A stretch of DNA of 64,000 bases from Penaeus vannamei (taxonomy: Eukaryota > Arthropoda > Malacostraca > Decapoda > Penaeidae): the NCBI RefSeq assembly GCF_042767895.1, contig NC_091555.1, forward strand, positions 43,512,265 through 43,576,264, written 5' to 3'. Below, piece by piece: positions 1 through 10,979 of this stretch. The notes under the pieces are model-generated. The model saw only the letters and a list, made by a program, of their open reading frames with translations, was not told where the DNA came from and searched no databases. The translations under genes were made by a program, and so were the position numbers. How positions within the stretch are numbered: position 1 is the stretch's first letter; every line of letters starts with the position of its first letter.

Positions 1-77
1 ATTTTTGTGAAGATCATCATTTCCACCAATTGTGATCACCATCACATCGCCACCACCTTCACCTTCACCACCAGCCA

Positions 78-278
78 TCTTCACCATCAGCCTTCTTCAC
101 CATCAGCCGTCTTCACCATCATCTTCACCCTCAATCGTCTTCACCATCAGCCTTCTTCACCATTAGCCGTCTTCACCATCATCTTCACCCTCAATCGTCT
201 TCACCATCAGCCTTCTCCACCATTAGCCGTCTTCACCATCATCTTCACCCTCAATCGTCTTCACCATCAAGTCATCAC
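78..278. repeat. 60-bp tandem repeat, about 3 copies
   Basis: Three consecutive 60-bp units, built on the word CTTCACCATC, line up almost perfectly. Sixty bases is 20 codons, so the repeat keeps one forward frame open from the left edge of the window to a stop near 303. That frame has a GTG but no ATG start and consists mostly of a 20-residue repeat containing LHHQPSSP. It is probably a satellite by-product and is not called as a gene. Confidence 0.85.
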
Positions 279-354
279 CCTCACCATCGGCGCGTTGGTG
301 TAGGTGTCGGTCCTGGTCGCCGTGCATGATTTGCGTTTTAATGTCCCTTAATTG

Positions 355-560
355 GCGTCGGGGAAGGGGGGAGGGGAGAGGGCGGTGGGGGTGGGGTGGG
401 AGGGGAGAGGGGTGGCGTGTAGGGGGTTGGGGTGGGAGGAGAGAGGGTGGTGGGGTTGGGGTTGGGGTGGGGGTTGGGGTTGAGGGGAGGGGTGGGGGTT
501 GGGGTTGGAGGGGAGAGGGTGGCGTGTAGGGGTTGGGGGAGGGGAGGGGGTGCACGTGGC
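355..560. repeat. G-rich GGGGTT/GGGGA block
   Basis: The stretch consists of runs such as GGGGTTGGGGTTGGGG separated by GGGAGAGGGTGG. Four or more G-runs fall close together repeatedly, so G-quadruplex formation on the plus strand is plausible. Confidence 0.7.
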
Positions 561-599
561 CTTTTCCCGCCGCCGATGTAATCGTTCTTAATTCCTGGT

Positions 600-1350
600 C
601 CGTGATTTATGCAGAGTCTGGGTATGGGTGGGGGCGGGGGGGGAGATGCGGAAGAGGAGGGGTGAAGGGAGAAAGTGGAGGGGGGAGATGGAAAGGAGGA
701 GGAAGGGGTGGAAGAGGCGGTGGTGGGGATGGAAGAAGAGGGGGGTTGAAGATAAGGGGTAAGGGGTGAATGGGAGGAGGGAAGGGGGGGGAGGAGAGGG
801 GAAGGATAAAAGTGGAGAAGTAGGGGGGAGAGCAGAAGGGATAATAGACGGAAAGAGAAAGAAGGGTTTATAGAGAAAGAAAAGAGTGAACGAGAGTGAG
901 AGAGTGAGAAAAGGAGAGTTGAGATACGAGAAGGCAAGAGCGAAAAGAAGCAGAAGAGGGAATGGAGACACAAAAATAGAGAAGATAAACCGAAAGAGAG
1001 AAAAGGAGAAAGAGGGATAGGGGGGGGGGGAGTGAGGGGAGCCTTCTTTCATCAATGGACGGATTTTTTTTCTCTTTCACGGCTCTTTAAAAAACAATTA
1101 TCACCGATTGGATGGAGTGACACGGGAGGAGGAGGAGAAAGAGGAAGAGGGGAGGAAGAGAAGAAGAAGAAGAAGAAGAGGGATGGAGGAAGAGGAAGAG
1201 CCAGGAGAGGTGAGAAGGAAGAGGAGGAGGGGGGGGGATTAGGGGAGGAAGAGAGGAAAGATGAGGATTTGAGAGAAAGAGCAACAGGAGGAAGAAAGAG
1301 CAGGGGGATAAAGAATAGAAAGAGAGGAGGAGGGAGATGTAGGTAAAGAA
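600..1350. repeat. Purine-rich (G+A) low-complexity block
   Basis: The block is mostly GGGAGG, GAAGAGG and GAGAAAG words with few pyrimidines, interrupted by a short complex piece near 1040-1125. The minus strand gives long Ser/Pro/Leu-rich open frames that are translated low complexity. No gene is seen. Confidence 0.75.
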
Positions 1351-1384
1351 GGAGGAGATAACGAGTGGAGAAGGAAAGGGCAAT

Positions 1385-1545
1385 TAAGATAATGCTGATT
1401 TTAAAAAGAAGTATGTCAATGATAATCATAATCAATGATAATAATGATGACAATGATAATAATAGTAATAATGATGATAATAATAATAAAGATGATAATA
1501 AATAGAAGAAGAAGAAGAAGGAGAGGAAGTAGAAGAAGGAGGAAT
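1385..1545. repeat. GAT/AAT and AAG trinucleotide repeats
   Basis: An imperfect (GAT)/(AAT) array to about 1503 is followed by an (AAG)n-like array. Confidence 0.75.
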
Positions 1546-1689
1546 CTCGACAGTCGGAACTACATTAAAGAAGAATGTGAATAAAAATGGAGGAGAAGGG
1601 GGTTGCCAATTAGCGTGATGTCTACAAGTTCAAAGACATCGGAGGGGGAATAATAGTTGGTGTGTGATGGATATAATTGGAGGGTTGTT

Positions 1690-1990
1690 ATGGCTGTGAT
1701 GGTGAGGCTGGTGGGGATGGGTGTCGTGGGGATGGTGGTGGTGATGGTGGCGAAGAACAATGGGATGGTGGTGGTGGTGGTGATAATGGTGAAGATGGTG
1801 GTGGTGGAGAAAATGGTGATGATAATGGTAAAGATGGTGGTGGAGAACAAGGTGATGATGTGGTGGTGATGATAATGGTAAAGATGGTGGTGGAGAACAA
1901 GGTGATGATGTGGTGGTGATGATAATGGTAAAGATGGTGGTGGAGAACATGGTGATGATAATGGTGGTGAAGAACATAATGATGGTGAAG
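1690..1990. repeat. GGT/GAT-rich repeat with exact 50-bp units
   Basis: The word GATAATGGTAAAGATGGTGG starts at 1821, 1871 and 1921, giving a 50-bp tandem unit about three times over. Flanking sequence is a degenerate GGT/GAT repeat. Fifty is not a multiple of three, so the unit moves between frames; no protein is called. Confidence 0.85.
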
Positions 1991-2059
1991 ATGAAAATGG
2001 TGAGGGTGATGATGATGGTTATGGTGGCAATGAGGATAATAGTTTGTTGATGGCTATAT

Positions 2060-2330
2060 ATCATGTAGTTGTAAGAGGGAAAATTTTATGAATAGTAAAT
2101 CATAAATAAGAAAGAGGCTAGAAATGAAAAGAAAATAATACATGTCGGCGGAACAAGGAGTGCGAAAAAATAGCGAAAAGGGAGAATGAAAAAGAAAAAA
2201 CAGTGAAAGGGGGGAATACAAAGAAAAAGCGAAACAAGAACACACCTTCCCGTAACGCACTTCTCATGCACGATTAGGCCTCCTCAATAGGCCTGGGAGT
2301 TTCCGGCGCCCACCCCTCTTAAGCCCTCCT
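2060..2330. other. Short complex, AT-rich stretch
   Basis: The sequence is non-repetitive and A-rich, with two near-copies of the recurring octamer (TAGGCCTC and TAGGCCTG near 2276-2300). I see no gene in it. Confidence 0.4.
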
Positions 2331-2612
2331 TCTACCACCCACCCTCCCCCTCCCTTCCCCCCCTTCCCCGTTGACTCCCTTCCCCTCATCCTCCACCCCT
2401 TTCTCTACTTCTTTGAAATTCCCCATTTACCTTCATCCATCCCCCCCATTCTCAAACTCCCTCCCGTTCCATCCCCCCCTCCATCCCCCTTCCGCCCTTC
2501 TCCTTTCTATCCCCTCCCTTTCCCCCTCCAGTCCTCCCCTGCCCATCCCCCCTATCCTCCCCTCCAGTCCTCCCCTGCCCATCCCCTATCCACCCCATCC
2601 CCCTCGCTCCCG
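2331..2612. repeat. Polypyrimidine tract
   Basis: The plus strand is almost entirely C and T (CCCTCC, CCATCCCC words). It ends at CTCCCGCAG, which would serve as a 3' splice site for the exon candidate that follows. Confidence 0.7.
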
Positions 2613-2615
2613 CAG

Positions 2616-2783
2616 AACCGTGTCGGGATGTCGAGTAGATCCGAGAGGCCCATCTATCAGGCGCGGCGCTCCGTGGCGACCTTTGGCGGCGGCGACGGCG
2701 GTGGCGTCGGAATAGTGGAAGGGTGGGGGTGGGGAGTGGGGGTGTTGGAAAGGGGAGGGGCGAAGGGAGATGGGGGAAGGTAA
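2616..2783 (+). CDS. Possible short coding exon, unknown protein
   Basis: A long pyrimidine tract ends in CTCCCGCAG (AG at 2614-2615). It is followed by a CpG-rich stretch with ATG at 2628. The frame begins MSSRSERPIYQARRSVATFG and then runs into a Gly-rich segment, with a stop at 2781-2783. A usable donor, AAG followed by GTAAAA, lies at 2780-2781. The first 20 residues have mixed composition, unlike the surrounding repeat translations. No family is recognised. It could equally be a chance frame in CpG-rich DNA; the only support is the splice-site pair and composition. Confidence 0.2.
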   Translation, partial: NRVGMSSRSERPIYQARRSVATFGGGDGGGVGIVEGWGWGVGVLERGGAKGDGGR

Positions 2784-3480
2784 AAGGAAAGGAGGAAAGA
2801 AAGGGGGGTAAAGGAAAAGGAAAAGGGGATGAGGAGAAAGGGAAGAAGGGGAAAAGGGAAGGGGGGGAATGAGGGAGGGGGAGGGGGCAAGGAAGTTGGA
2901 GGGGGAGGATGGGGTGGGGATAGATCAGTGGAAAGGGTAGGGGTAGAGGAAGGGGGTGAGGGATAGAATAGGGTTAGGAGCATTAGGGGGTGGAATGGAT
3001 GAAGAATAGCAAGGGAAAGGGATAGAGGAAGAAAAGGGAAAGAGAGAGGGATGGAGAAAGAATAGAAAGGGTAAGGCATGGACGAAGAAAAGGGAAAGAG
3101 AGAGGGACGGAGAAAGAATAGAAAGGGTAAGGGATGGAGGAAGAAAAAGGAAAGAGAGAGGAATGAAGGAAGAATAGGGGAAGGGAAAAAGGAATTAGGG
3201 AGGGAAAGGACAGAGACGAAAGGCAGGTATGGGAAAAACAGAAAGAGGAGAGGGGAGGGAAAAGATTTTTCTTTCTTTCTTTCTTTCTTTTTTTATGTGA
3301 AGTAAATGACCGTGATAGAGTGGAGGAGGGACTAGGGGGGGGGGGAAGGAAAAGAAAGGGGAAGGGGAGGGAGGGAAAGAGAGGGTGAAAGGCGGGAAAG
3401 GGGAAGAGGTCGGAGAGTAGGGAAGCAATTGGTAAGGAAGGTAAGAAAAGGGAAAGAAAGGTGAAAGGATGAAATATGGC
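2710..3480. repeat. Purine-rich (GGGGA/GAAAGG) block
   Basis: Continuous G+A-rich sequence. It contains a duplicated segment near 3000-3160 that shares the words GAAAGGGTAAGG and GGAAGAAAAGGGAAAGAGAG, and a short CTTT run at 3266-3290. Confidence 0.7.
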
Positions 3481-3499
3481 ACAATGGAAGACGAAAAAC

Positions 3500-3514
3500 A
3501 GAGAGAGAGAGGGA

Positions 3515-3598
<84 letters not shown>

Positions 3599-3700
3599 GA
3601 TAGATAGAGAGAGAAAAAGATAAAAAGAGAGAGATAAAGAGAGAAAGAACCCAAAAGAGAGAGAGAGAGAGAGAAATAGATAAATATATAAATAGATAGA
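3500..3700. repeat. (GA)n microsatellite
   Basis: Near-perfect GA dinucleotide array to about 3595, then GATA/GAGA-interrupted copies. Confidence 0.9.
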
Positions 3701-3840
3701 CAGTGAGAGAGCGAGAGCTCAGACCTCGAGAGCGAGCGAGCGAATCGTGAGAGGTTCCTTTGAGGCCTTCTTCAGTCGAGCCCGTCCGTCACCGTCAGCG
3801 TGTGCGAATGGATCCCTCCTTTACCTAGGCCTATGAGACA
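3700..3840. other. Complex island with TAGGCCTA
   Basis: CpG-containing unique sequence with GCGA repeats (3731-3742) and an exact TAGGCCTA at 3826-3833. An arthropod-initiator-like TCAGTC lies at 3772-3777, but no downstream element is at the usual spacing. Confidence 0.4.
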
Positions 3841-4025
3841 GGGCGGGGGTGGCTGAGGGGGGGGAGGGGCGGGATAGGGGCTGAGGGGGGAGGGGAGGAT
3901 GGTAGGGGGCTGAGGGGGGGGAGGAGGGCGAGGTAAAGCGGCAGAGGGGGGCAGGGGAGGCTGGTGGGGGGAAGGCAGGGGAGAGCGGTGGCTGCCGGTC
4001 GGTGGTCGGTCGTCGCGACACTTCG
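3840..4025. repeat. G-rich GGGGCTGAGGGG block
   Basis: Imperfect repeats of GGCTGAGGGGGG and GGGGAGG; G-quadruplex-prone. No gene. Confidence 0.6.
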
Positions 4026-4197
4026 GGTCGTAGGCCTCTTGCCAGTCGGGTTGGGTTTGGGTGTTTGGGTTAATTTTTTTGCGTTTATTTTGTGTGTGTT
4101 TTTGGCGTTTATTTTTTGCGTTGTTTTTGGTGTTTGTTGCATTTATTTTTAATTATAATTTTTATGCATTTATTGTTAAAGTTTATTTATTTATTAT

Positions 4198-4221
4198 TTT
4201 CATTATTATTATTATTATTAC

Positions 4222-4264
<43 letters not shown>

Positions 4265-4280
4265 GCGTTTGCGTTTATCC

Positions 4281-4323
<43 letters not shown>

Positions 4324-4345
4324 CATTATTATTATTATTATTATT
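4198..4345. repeat. (ATT)n microsatellite
   Basis: Two long ATT/TTA arrays are separated by a short GCGTTTGCGTTTATCC interruption. The right end abuts the minisatellite at 4344, and ATT words have spread into its first copy. Confidence 0.9.
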
Positions 4346-4770
4346 CATGGGATGTAGGATGGATAGGATTATTATTATTATTAGCGTATTATTAGCCAGG
4401 AAAGTCAGGGATGGATTATTATTATTTTAGGATTTACATGTAGGCATTTATTTTTGCCAGGGAAGTCAGGGAGTGCGATGAGATATTTTCCAAGTGGGAT
4501 ATTACAGAACCTTGAATAGATAAGAATGCGGGAAACCTTCATGGGATGTAGGATGGATAGGATATTTTAGGATCAGCGTAGGATAGCCAGGAAAGTCAGG
4601 GATGGATGAGATATTTTAGGATTCATGTAGGATAGCCAGGGAAGTCAGGGATGGATGAGATATTTTAGGATTCATGTAGGATAGCCAGGAAAGTCAGGGA
4701 TGGATAAGATATTTTAGGATTCATATAGGATAGCCAGGAAAGTCAGGGATGGATAAAGTATGTCTCAATA
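4344..4770. repeat. 49-bp minisatellite with ATT-invaded first copy
   Basis: The word GGATAGCCAGGAAAGTCAGG (or a near variant) starts at 4581, 4630, 4679 and 4728, exactly 49 bp apart. A longer duplicate relates 4344-4490 to 4538-4690. In the left copy the segments that are unique in the right copy are replaced by ATT repeats. Confidence 0.85.
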
Positions 4771-5000
4771 TTGGATACTGGTGGATAGCTTTATTTAGGA
4801 TCAGGATTAACTTTGAAAGGCAGTTACCCAGAGGCAGGATAAAATAGTTTAAAGATTTATGGTCGTTATAAAAGTTAAGAATGCAGCGCAGGTAGGATAT
4901 TTCAGGATTTGGGAAAGGTAAGGCACGAAGGCAGGGAATGAGACACAGGATAAGCAGGATATCTCAGGATAAGGATATCTCTGGGCAGGAAGGGCGGGCG
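4770..5000. other. Complex AT-rich stretch, no gene seen
   Basis: Unique-looking sequence with scattered AGGAT words, probably decayed copies of the preceding minisatellite. Confidence 0.35.
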
Positions 5001-5490
5001 GGGAGGAGGTTGGTAGGGTTGGCGTGGGAGCGGAGGGGGGGGATAGAGGTGGAGGAGGTGGAGGTAGAAGAGGAGGAGGAGGAGGTGGTGGGGGAAGAGG
5101 AGGAGGTGGAGGGTAGAGGTGGGAGGAGGTGGAAGAGGTGGTGATGGTGGAGGAGGAGGAAGGGAGAGGGAAGAGGAAGAAGAAAAGAGGAAAAAGGGAG
5201 GCGGAGGTTGAGATAGGGAAAAGGAGCAGGAGAAGATGGAAAAAAGAAGTACAAGAAATTTAGGATAAGATGAAGTAAGATGCGAAGGAAAGGCGAAGTT
5301 CGAATGAAAAAAAAGAAGCAAGTCTCAGGAATAGGAAGAAGAGGAGGGGGGTGGGGGTGGGGTAGCGGGCTCGGGTGTCGCGAGATAGACAGGTTCCTCG
5401 GAGACCGTGATCGCCCGGTGTTGTTTGGGGGGGAAGGGGGAGGGGGGTGGGGGTGGGGGAACGGGGGATGGGACGACCTGTGAGAGACTC
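5000..5490. repeat. GGA/GGT purine-rich block
   Basis: GGAGGTGGAGG and GGAGGAGGA words dominate. The short complex stretch 5260-5330 and the G-run block 5340-5480 carry no recognisable gene. Confidence 0.65.
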
Positions 5491-5494
5491 CTCC

Positions 5495-5945
5495 CGTTAA
5501 ATCCACTATCTGGGTTTTTCTTTTCTACTTTTCTACATTTGTGCGTGCTTCTGTCTAGTCGTTTTCTTATTCTTCTTCCTTCGATACTTTCCGGACTGAG
5601 AGAATCAGAGACAGTACCATCGTCCTCCTGCTCCTTCTCGATATTATTATTGTTATTATTATTTTTTTTCTCAACAACTCCCCTCCACCTCTCCCTTCTT
5701 CTTTTCTTCCTCCCCTATCCCCCCCTCCTCCTCTCCTCCTCCCCTCTCCTCCCTGTTCCTTTTCCCCTACTTCCTCCTCTCCTCCTTTCCTTTCCCCCTC
5801 TCTTCCTCTCTTCTTCCTTTTCCCCTACTTCCCCCTCCTCCTCCTTCTCCACCTCTCCTCCTCTCTTCTTCCTTTTCCCCTACTTCCTCCTCCTCCTCCT
5901 CCTCCTTCTTCACTTCTTTCTCCCAATTCTTCCTCTTCATCAAAA
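5495..5945. repeat. Pyrimidine-rich CTCCTC block
   Basis: T-rich then CTCCTC/CCCCTACTTCC-rich sequence, with an imperfect repeat of TTCCTTTTCCCCTACTTCC in three copies (about 5757, 5815 and 5869). Confidence 0.65.
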
Positions 5946-6420
5946 AGCCATGAACCCGAAAGCTGACCGGCGCTTCCCAGTTCACAAAGGCCAGTCACTC
6001 AGGCAGTCAGTGAACAGGTAGGCCGTGTGTGTGCGTCTATAGGCCTACCGGGGCTTTGGGATGAGTGAGCGGGTGTGGGTGGAGGAGGGATGAGAGGAGG
6101 GGGGAGGGGGGAGAGAAGGGTGGGGAAGGGGATGAGAAGAGGGGGGAGCGGAGAGAGAGGAGTGGGGAAGGGGATGAGAAGAGGGGGGGGAGGGGGGGTT
6201 TAGGTGTTTACTTGACCTGGCGTGACCTCACCTCCGCTTCATCAGTCACGGTTCGAGAGGCGCCGCCCTGATGCCCAGACGCCCAGACGGCGGTGTATAG
6301 GCTGGGCTGAGCTACCCAACCGCGGGGGCTCTGCTGCTGCTGCTGCTACCGCCCCTCCGTCTGCCCCTACGCCCACGGGGAGATAAGGCGCATGACATGG
6401 CTCACTAGCTACCGGCATTT
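5946..6420. other. Complex island (5' part G-rich) with possible tiny exon
   Basis: ATG at 5950 opens MNPKADRRFPVHKGQ and reaches a donor-like ACAG followed by GTAGGC at 6018-6019. No good acceptor is visible upstream, so this is weak. TAGGCCTA lies at 6040-6047. A G-rich purine block spans 6070-6200 and unique CpG-containing sequence 6200-6420, including (CTG)5 near 6330. Confidence 0.3.
6213..6228 (-). promoter_or_regulatory. Nuclear-receptor DR4-type element
   Basis: TGACCT, a 4-base spacer GGCG, then TGACCT: two perfect AGGTCA half-sites in direct orientation on the minus strand, spaced by four. DR4 sites bind RXR-type heterodimers, including ecdysone receptor/USP in arthropods. Binding here is an inference from sequence only. 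Confidence 0.4.
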
Positions 6421-6539
6421 ATTTTTCTCTCTTTTTTTTTTCTCTCTCTCTCTCTCTCTTTTTCGTTGTTTGGGGGCGATGTTGTCTTTCTTTTTTAGTG
6501 GGGGAGGGGGGCGGGGATATGGGTGAGGTGGAGGGGTAG

Positions 6540-6985
6540 TCTGAATTTTTTTTATTGTGTAGTGTCTTTAAGTATCTTTAACGGCTGAGTAAACAAACAA
6601 AGAAAAACAATTTTATTCGCATTCTACTATTTTTAGGTTGCCCTCAGGAACAATTACATAAGACACATACGCACACAAGCACGCACGCAAATAAACATCA
6701 AAATCTTATTCTACTTTTGATACAGATCAATGTCGTCGTGTATTATTTTTTTTTTCCATTTACTTACTATTTTCATAGAGATCAATGTCGTTGTGTATTT
6801 TTTTTTTTCATTTACTTACTGTATACTTCATAAGTGGATTATAACGTATTTGAATGGTGTATTTTTGCTCCTCCGGACTGACACTGAAGCAACGTCTGCT
6901 GACACTGCTGACCGACGGCTTTCGGGGCGGGAAAAGCGGCTCAGGTCGACGCTGAATAATGCAAAGGGACACTTTGTTCTTCCGG
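6540..6985. other. Complex AT-rich island with 55-bp tandem duplication
   Basis: AGATCAATGTCGTCGTGTAT at 6724 recurs at about 6779 as AGATCAATGTCGTTGTGTAT, followed in both by a T-run and TTTACTTACT. That is a two-copy tandem repeat of about 55 bp (6724-6833). The rest, to 6985, is unique and open in several frames with no recognisable protein. Confidence 0.55.
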
Positions 6986-7014
6986 TTCATGGTAGAGAGA
7001 GAGAGAGAGAGGGA

Positions 7015-7067
<53 letters not shown>

Positions 7068-7087
7068 AGAGGGAGAGGGAGAGGAGA

Positions 7088-7161
<74 letters not shown>

Positions 7162-7177
7162 GAGAGATGTGGGGGGG

Positions 7178-7210
<33 letters not shown>

Positions 7211-7410
7211 GGGGAGAGAGGGAGAGAGAGAGAGAGGTTGGGGAGAGAGGAGAGAGAGAGAGATGTGAGGTTGAGGAGAGAGAGAGAGAGAGAGCGCGCG
7301 TGAGTAGGACGAGAGATGGGGGTTTGACAGAGAGGGAGAGGAGAGGAGAAAGGGAGAGAGAGAGAGAGAGGGAGGGAGGCAGAGACAGACAGACTGACAG
7401 ACAAACAGAG
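6985..7410. repeat. (GA)n microsatellite complex
   Basis: A series of GA arrays is broken by GGGAGA, GTTGGGGAGAGAGG (three copies, about 7208-7270) and CAGACAGACTGACAGAC at the right end. Both strands give Arg-Glu or Ser-Leu frames that are artefacts. Confidence 0.9.
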
Positions 7411-7439
7411 ACAGAGACCGAGAGAATGTGTTTGTATTT

Positions 7440-7665
7440 GTTTTACTTGTACATATTTTGTGCGTCTGTCTCCCTCTCGTGATAGATGTCTACATATTTG
7501 TGTTTACGGGTCTGCGAGCGCCGTGCCCCCTCCCCCCCTCCCCCCTTCGATAAAAAACGCGAGATGGCGCAGCAGCGGAAGAGGGAGACTCGGTCTAAGG
7601 CCTAGGCTGAGTTTTCTCTCCGTTCTAAGAAAACTCCAGATTGATGTAGGCCTCGTGATCGATGG
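7440..7665. other. Complex CpG-containing island with CTCF-like word
   Basis: Unique sequence. AGATGGCGC at 7562-7570 matches the core of the insect/vertebrate CTCF motif; the upstream half of the motif is poor. No gene is recognised. Confidence 0.35.
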
Positions 7666-7838
<173 letters not shown>

Positions 7839-7924
7839 CTTCCCCTCTCTCACCCCCCTCTCACTCTCTTCCAGTCTCCTTTCCACTCATTTTTTTGCTC
7901 TCTCCTCACATTGATAATAGGATT

Positions 7925-8755
7925 GATGAATGGGGGGTAGGGGTGGGGGTGGCGGCGTGGTAGGGGAAGTGGGGGGGTGATAAACGAGTTGTTGCGTGGA
8001 CGCGCTTAAGGAAACTGCCTCCATCACTCATACGCGTCCTTGGAGGAGAGGGGAAAAAGGGGGAGAAGAGGGGAAGGGAAGGGGAGGGAGGGAGAGGTGG
8101 GGGTGGAATAGGGAGGGAGGAGAGAGGGGAAGAAGGATGGGTGGAAGGGGAGGGAGGGAGGGGGTAGGGGTGGAATAGAGGGAGGGAGGGAAGAGGGGAA
8201 GGGGAAAGGAGGGAGGAGAGAGGGGAAGAAGGGTGGGTGGAAGGAGGGAGGGAGGAGAGAGGGAAGAAGGGTGGGTGGAAGGGGAGGGAGGGAGGGGGTA
8301 GGGGTGGAATAGGGAGGAAGGGAGGGGGAGTGGTGGAATAGGGAGGGAGAAGGGTGGGTGGAAGGGGAGGGAGGGAGGGGAGGGTGGAATAGGGAGGAGG
8401 AGGAGGATGGAATAGGGAGGGAGGAGGAGGAGGGTTGGGTGAGGGAGGAGAGAAGAAGAGTGGGTGGAAGGGGAGGGAGGGAGGGGGTAGGGGTGGAATA
8501 GGGAGGGAGGAAGAGGAGGGTTAGGTGAGGGAGGAGAGAGGGGAAGAAGGGTGGGTGAAGGGGAGGGAGGAGGAGGAGGGTTAGATAGGGGAGGAGGGAG
8601 GGGTATGGGATTACAGAGGAGGGGAGTAGAGTGGGAAGGAAGTAGGGGAATAAGGGGAAGGGTAGGGAGGGAGGGAGGAGAGGATAGGAAGAGAGGGGGT
8701 ATGGGGGTGCGGTTTTGGTGTTGGAAGAGTAGGGGGGAAGGGAAGGAAATGTCAT
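7925..8755. repeat. Purine-rich GGGAGGGAGG minisatellite block
   Basis: Repeats of GGGTGGGTGGAAGGGGAGGG and GGGGTAGGGGTGGAATAGGG recur at irregular 40-90-bp spacing. A short unique piece lies at 7980-8040. The strand is nearly pyrimidine-free for long stretches. Confidence 0.75.
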
Positions 8756-8957
8756 GGAAGCTTTTTTTCTTCTTTCTTTGTGTGTGTGTTTCAAAGTTTC
8801 GTCGTTTTCCGTGTTCAAGAATTTATCTATTTTTATTTATTTATTTATTTTGCTTTGTATCTCCTGCCCCCCCCCCGCCCCCCACTTCCGGAAATAAGAA
8901 ATGGGACTAAGAAACTGAAGGAAAGAGAAAAGGGGGAAAGAAAGATGGGGGTTTGGG

Positions 8958-9048
<91 letters not shown>
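8756..9048. repeat. T-rich spacer then (GA)n array
   Basis: T-rich low complexity with a TTTATTTATTTA tract near 8830, then a (GA)n array from 8958 to 9048. Confidence 0.8.
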
Positions 9049-9051
<3 letters not shown>

Positions 9052-9323
9052 CGAAAGGAAGGGTTGTCATGATTAGCCATTTATTGATATCACGAGGTAG
9101 CGTTTTGTTGGGTGTTGAGAAGAGAAGAGGGAGGAGGAGGAGGAGGGGGGGGCAAGGGGAAGGGGGAGGGGAAAGGCGAAGTAAGGGAAGAAAAATAGAA
9201 GGAAGGAAGTAGGTACAGATATCAGAGCAGGGGCAAGAAAATTATATGTATGGAAGGGAGTGATTGTAGTTCTAGTAGGCAGCGGTGAAGGGAAAGTAGT
9301 AGGGGGAGGGAAACGAGGCAGAA

Positions 9324-9326
<3 letters not shown>
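9049..9326. other. Complex to purine-rich spacer
   Basis: Unique at both ends with a G/A-rich middle. It carries one TGTCATG heptamer (9064-9070). No gene seen. Confidence 0.35.

Positions 9327-9410
<84 letters not shown>
9327..9410. repeat. (GA)n microsatellite
   Basis: Uninterrupted GA dinucleotide array. Confidence 0.95.
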
Positions 9411-9412
<2 letters not shown>

Positions 9413-9808
9413 AAGCGCCAGAAAGGTACGTAGGACACCATCGGCGGCGTGAGGTGCGCCAGACAAATATTAGCAGAACACTCGTGGCGCCCGCCCGGAG
9501 CTGTCACACCCAAACTAGCTCAGTCAGGCCTCCATGCATAGAAAACGAGGACCCCCACCGCCCCTCCCCCTCCCCTCCCCCCTGCCGCCGCGAGCTGTCA
9601 TGATTTTCCGTGTGCGATATGTGTGTGTACTGTGCAGTAGTTTGGCTGTGCACACACTCTCACTCACTCACACGCGGTGTACGTGCGTGAGTGTGTACTC
9701 ATCAGGCTGGAAAATAGCGCGGGATGAAAATGAAAATAAAAATAGCAGAGCTCTGTGCGACGATGGGGGCTATTATCGCTGGGGTCCGGGCGGTGTGTAG
9801 TTTTATTA

Positions 9809-9814
<6 letters not shown>
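9411..9814. other. Complex island, no recognisable gene
   Basis: GC-moderate unique sequence with a C-rich patch at 9550-9590 and TGTCATG at 9596-9602. From ATG at 9724 a mixed-composition frame runs about 30 codons and then enters the CT array; it has no recognised domain. Confidence 0.35.
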
Positions 9815-9895
<81 letters not shown>

Positions 9896-9912
9896 GCTCT
9901 TCTTCCTCTTCT

Positions 9913-9964
<52 letters not shown>
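9815..9964. repeat. (CT)n microsatellite
   Basis: CT array in two blocks with a TCGCTCTTCTTCCTC interruption near 9893-9912. Confidence 0.95.
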
Positions 9965-9969
<5 letters not shown>

Positions 9970-10310
9970 CTTCTCTGCCTCTCTCTTCCTCCTCCTGCTC
10001 CCCCTTCCCGCGCATCCGTCGGACGGCAATTTGCAGAAATCGGATATGCAGGCGCGCCAACGATCACCTTCCTCTGCACTCCCTTCCGATCCTTTCTTCG
10101 GTCTCGCTGGGACGATCGGGCTGCGCTATCCTCTCCTCTCCTCCTCCTCTTCTCTCTGCCTCTCTTTCCCTCCTATTTCTCCTCCTCTTCGATGATCTGC
10201 CTCTCTCTGTTCCTCTCTGGCTCTCCTCCTCCTCGCTCTACCTCCTCCTCGCTCCACCTCCTCCTCCTCTTTCTTTCTCTTCTTCTCTCCTCCTGCTTTC
10301 GATCTCCAGT
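9965..10310. repeat. CT/CTC-rich low complexity with short unique core
   Basis: Pyrimidine-rich CTCCTC words surround a unique piece at about 10008-10130. No gene seen. Confidence 0.5.
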
Positions 10311-10530
10311 CATCTATCTGTCTATCTATCTATCTGTTAATTTATCTGTCGATCGATCTCAATCTGTATTGCTTGTGGGTGTTTCGTTTTTTTCTGTTCT
10401 TTCTTTCTCTCTTTCTCTCTGTCGCTCTATCCATCCATCCATCCATCTATCAATTTATCTATCTATCTTCTATCTATCTATTTATCTGTCTATCGCCCGA
10501 TCGATCTATCTCAATCTCTCGTTTTCTGTC
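10311..10530. repeat. CTAT/CTGT/CATC tetranucleotide tracts
   Basis: TCTATCTATCTATC, CCATCCATCCATC and related tetranucleotide arrays. Confidence 0.85.
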
Positions 10531-10554
10531 GCTTTCTCCCGCTCTCAAAATCTC

Positions 10555-10742
10555 TTCTCTCCTCTGACTGACAGTCCATCAAAGTGTCCGTTTTTCAGCA
10601 GTCGAACGTAATATACTTTTCAGGTCACTGCCTCTGTGACCTTTACGGCTTTTTTATGACCTTCTCCTGCGAGTTGATAACCTGTTCGATCGTCTTTTTC
10701 TGTTCGCTTTTTTCTCTTGGGGGATCTGGTGTCAAATTGGCT

Positions 10743-10815
<73 letters not shown>

Positions 10816-10883
10816 ATGACCTTCTCCTGTCGAGTTGATCTAAACCTGTATCGATCGTTCTTTTCTCTTTTTTTCTCTCTCTT

Positions 10884-10979
<96 letters not shown>

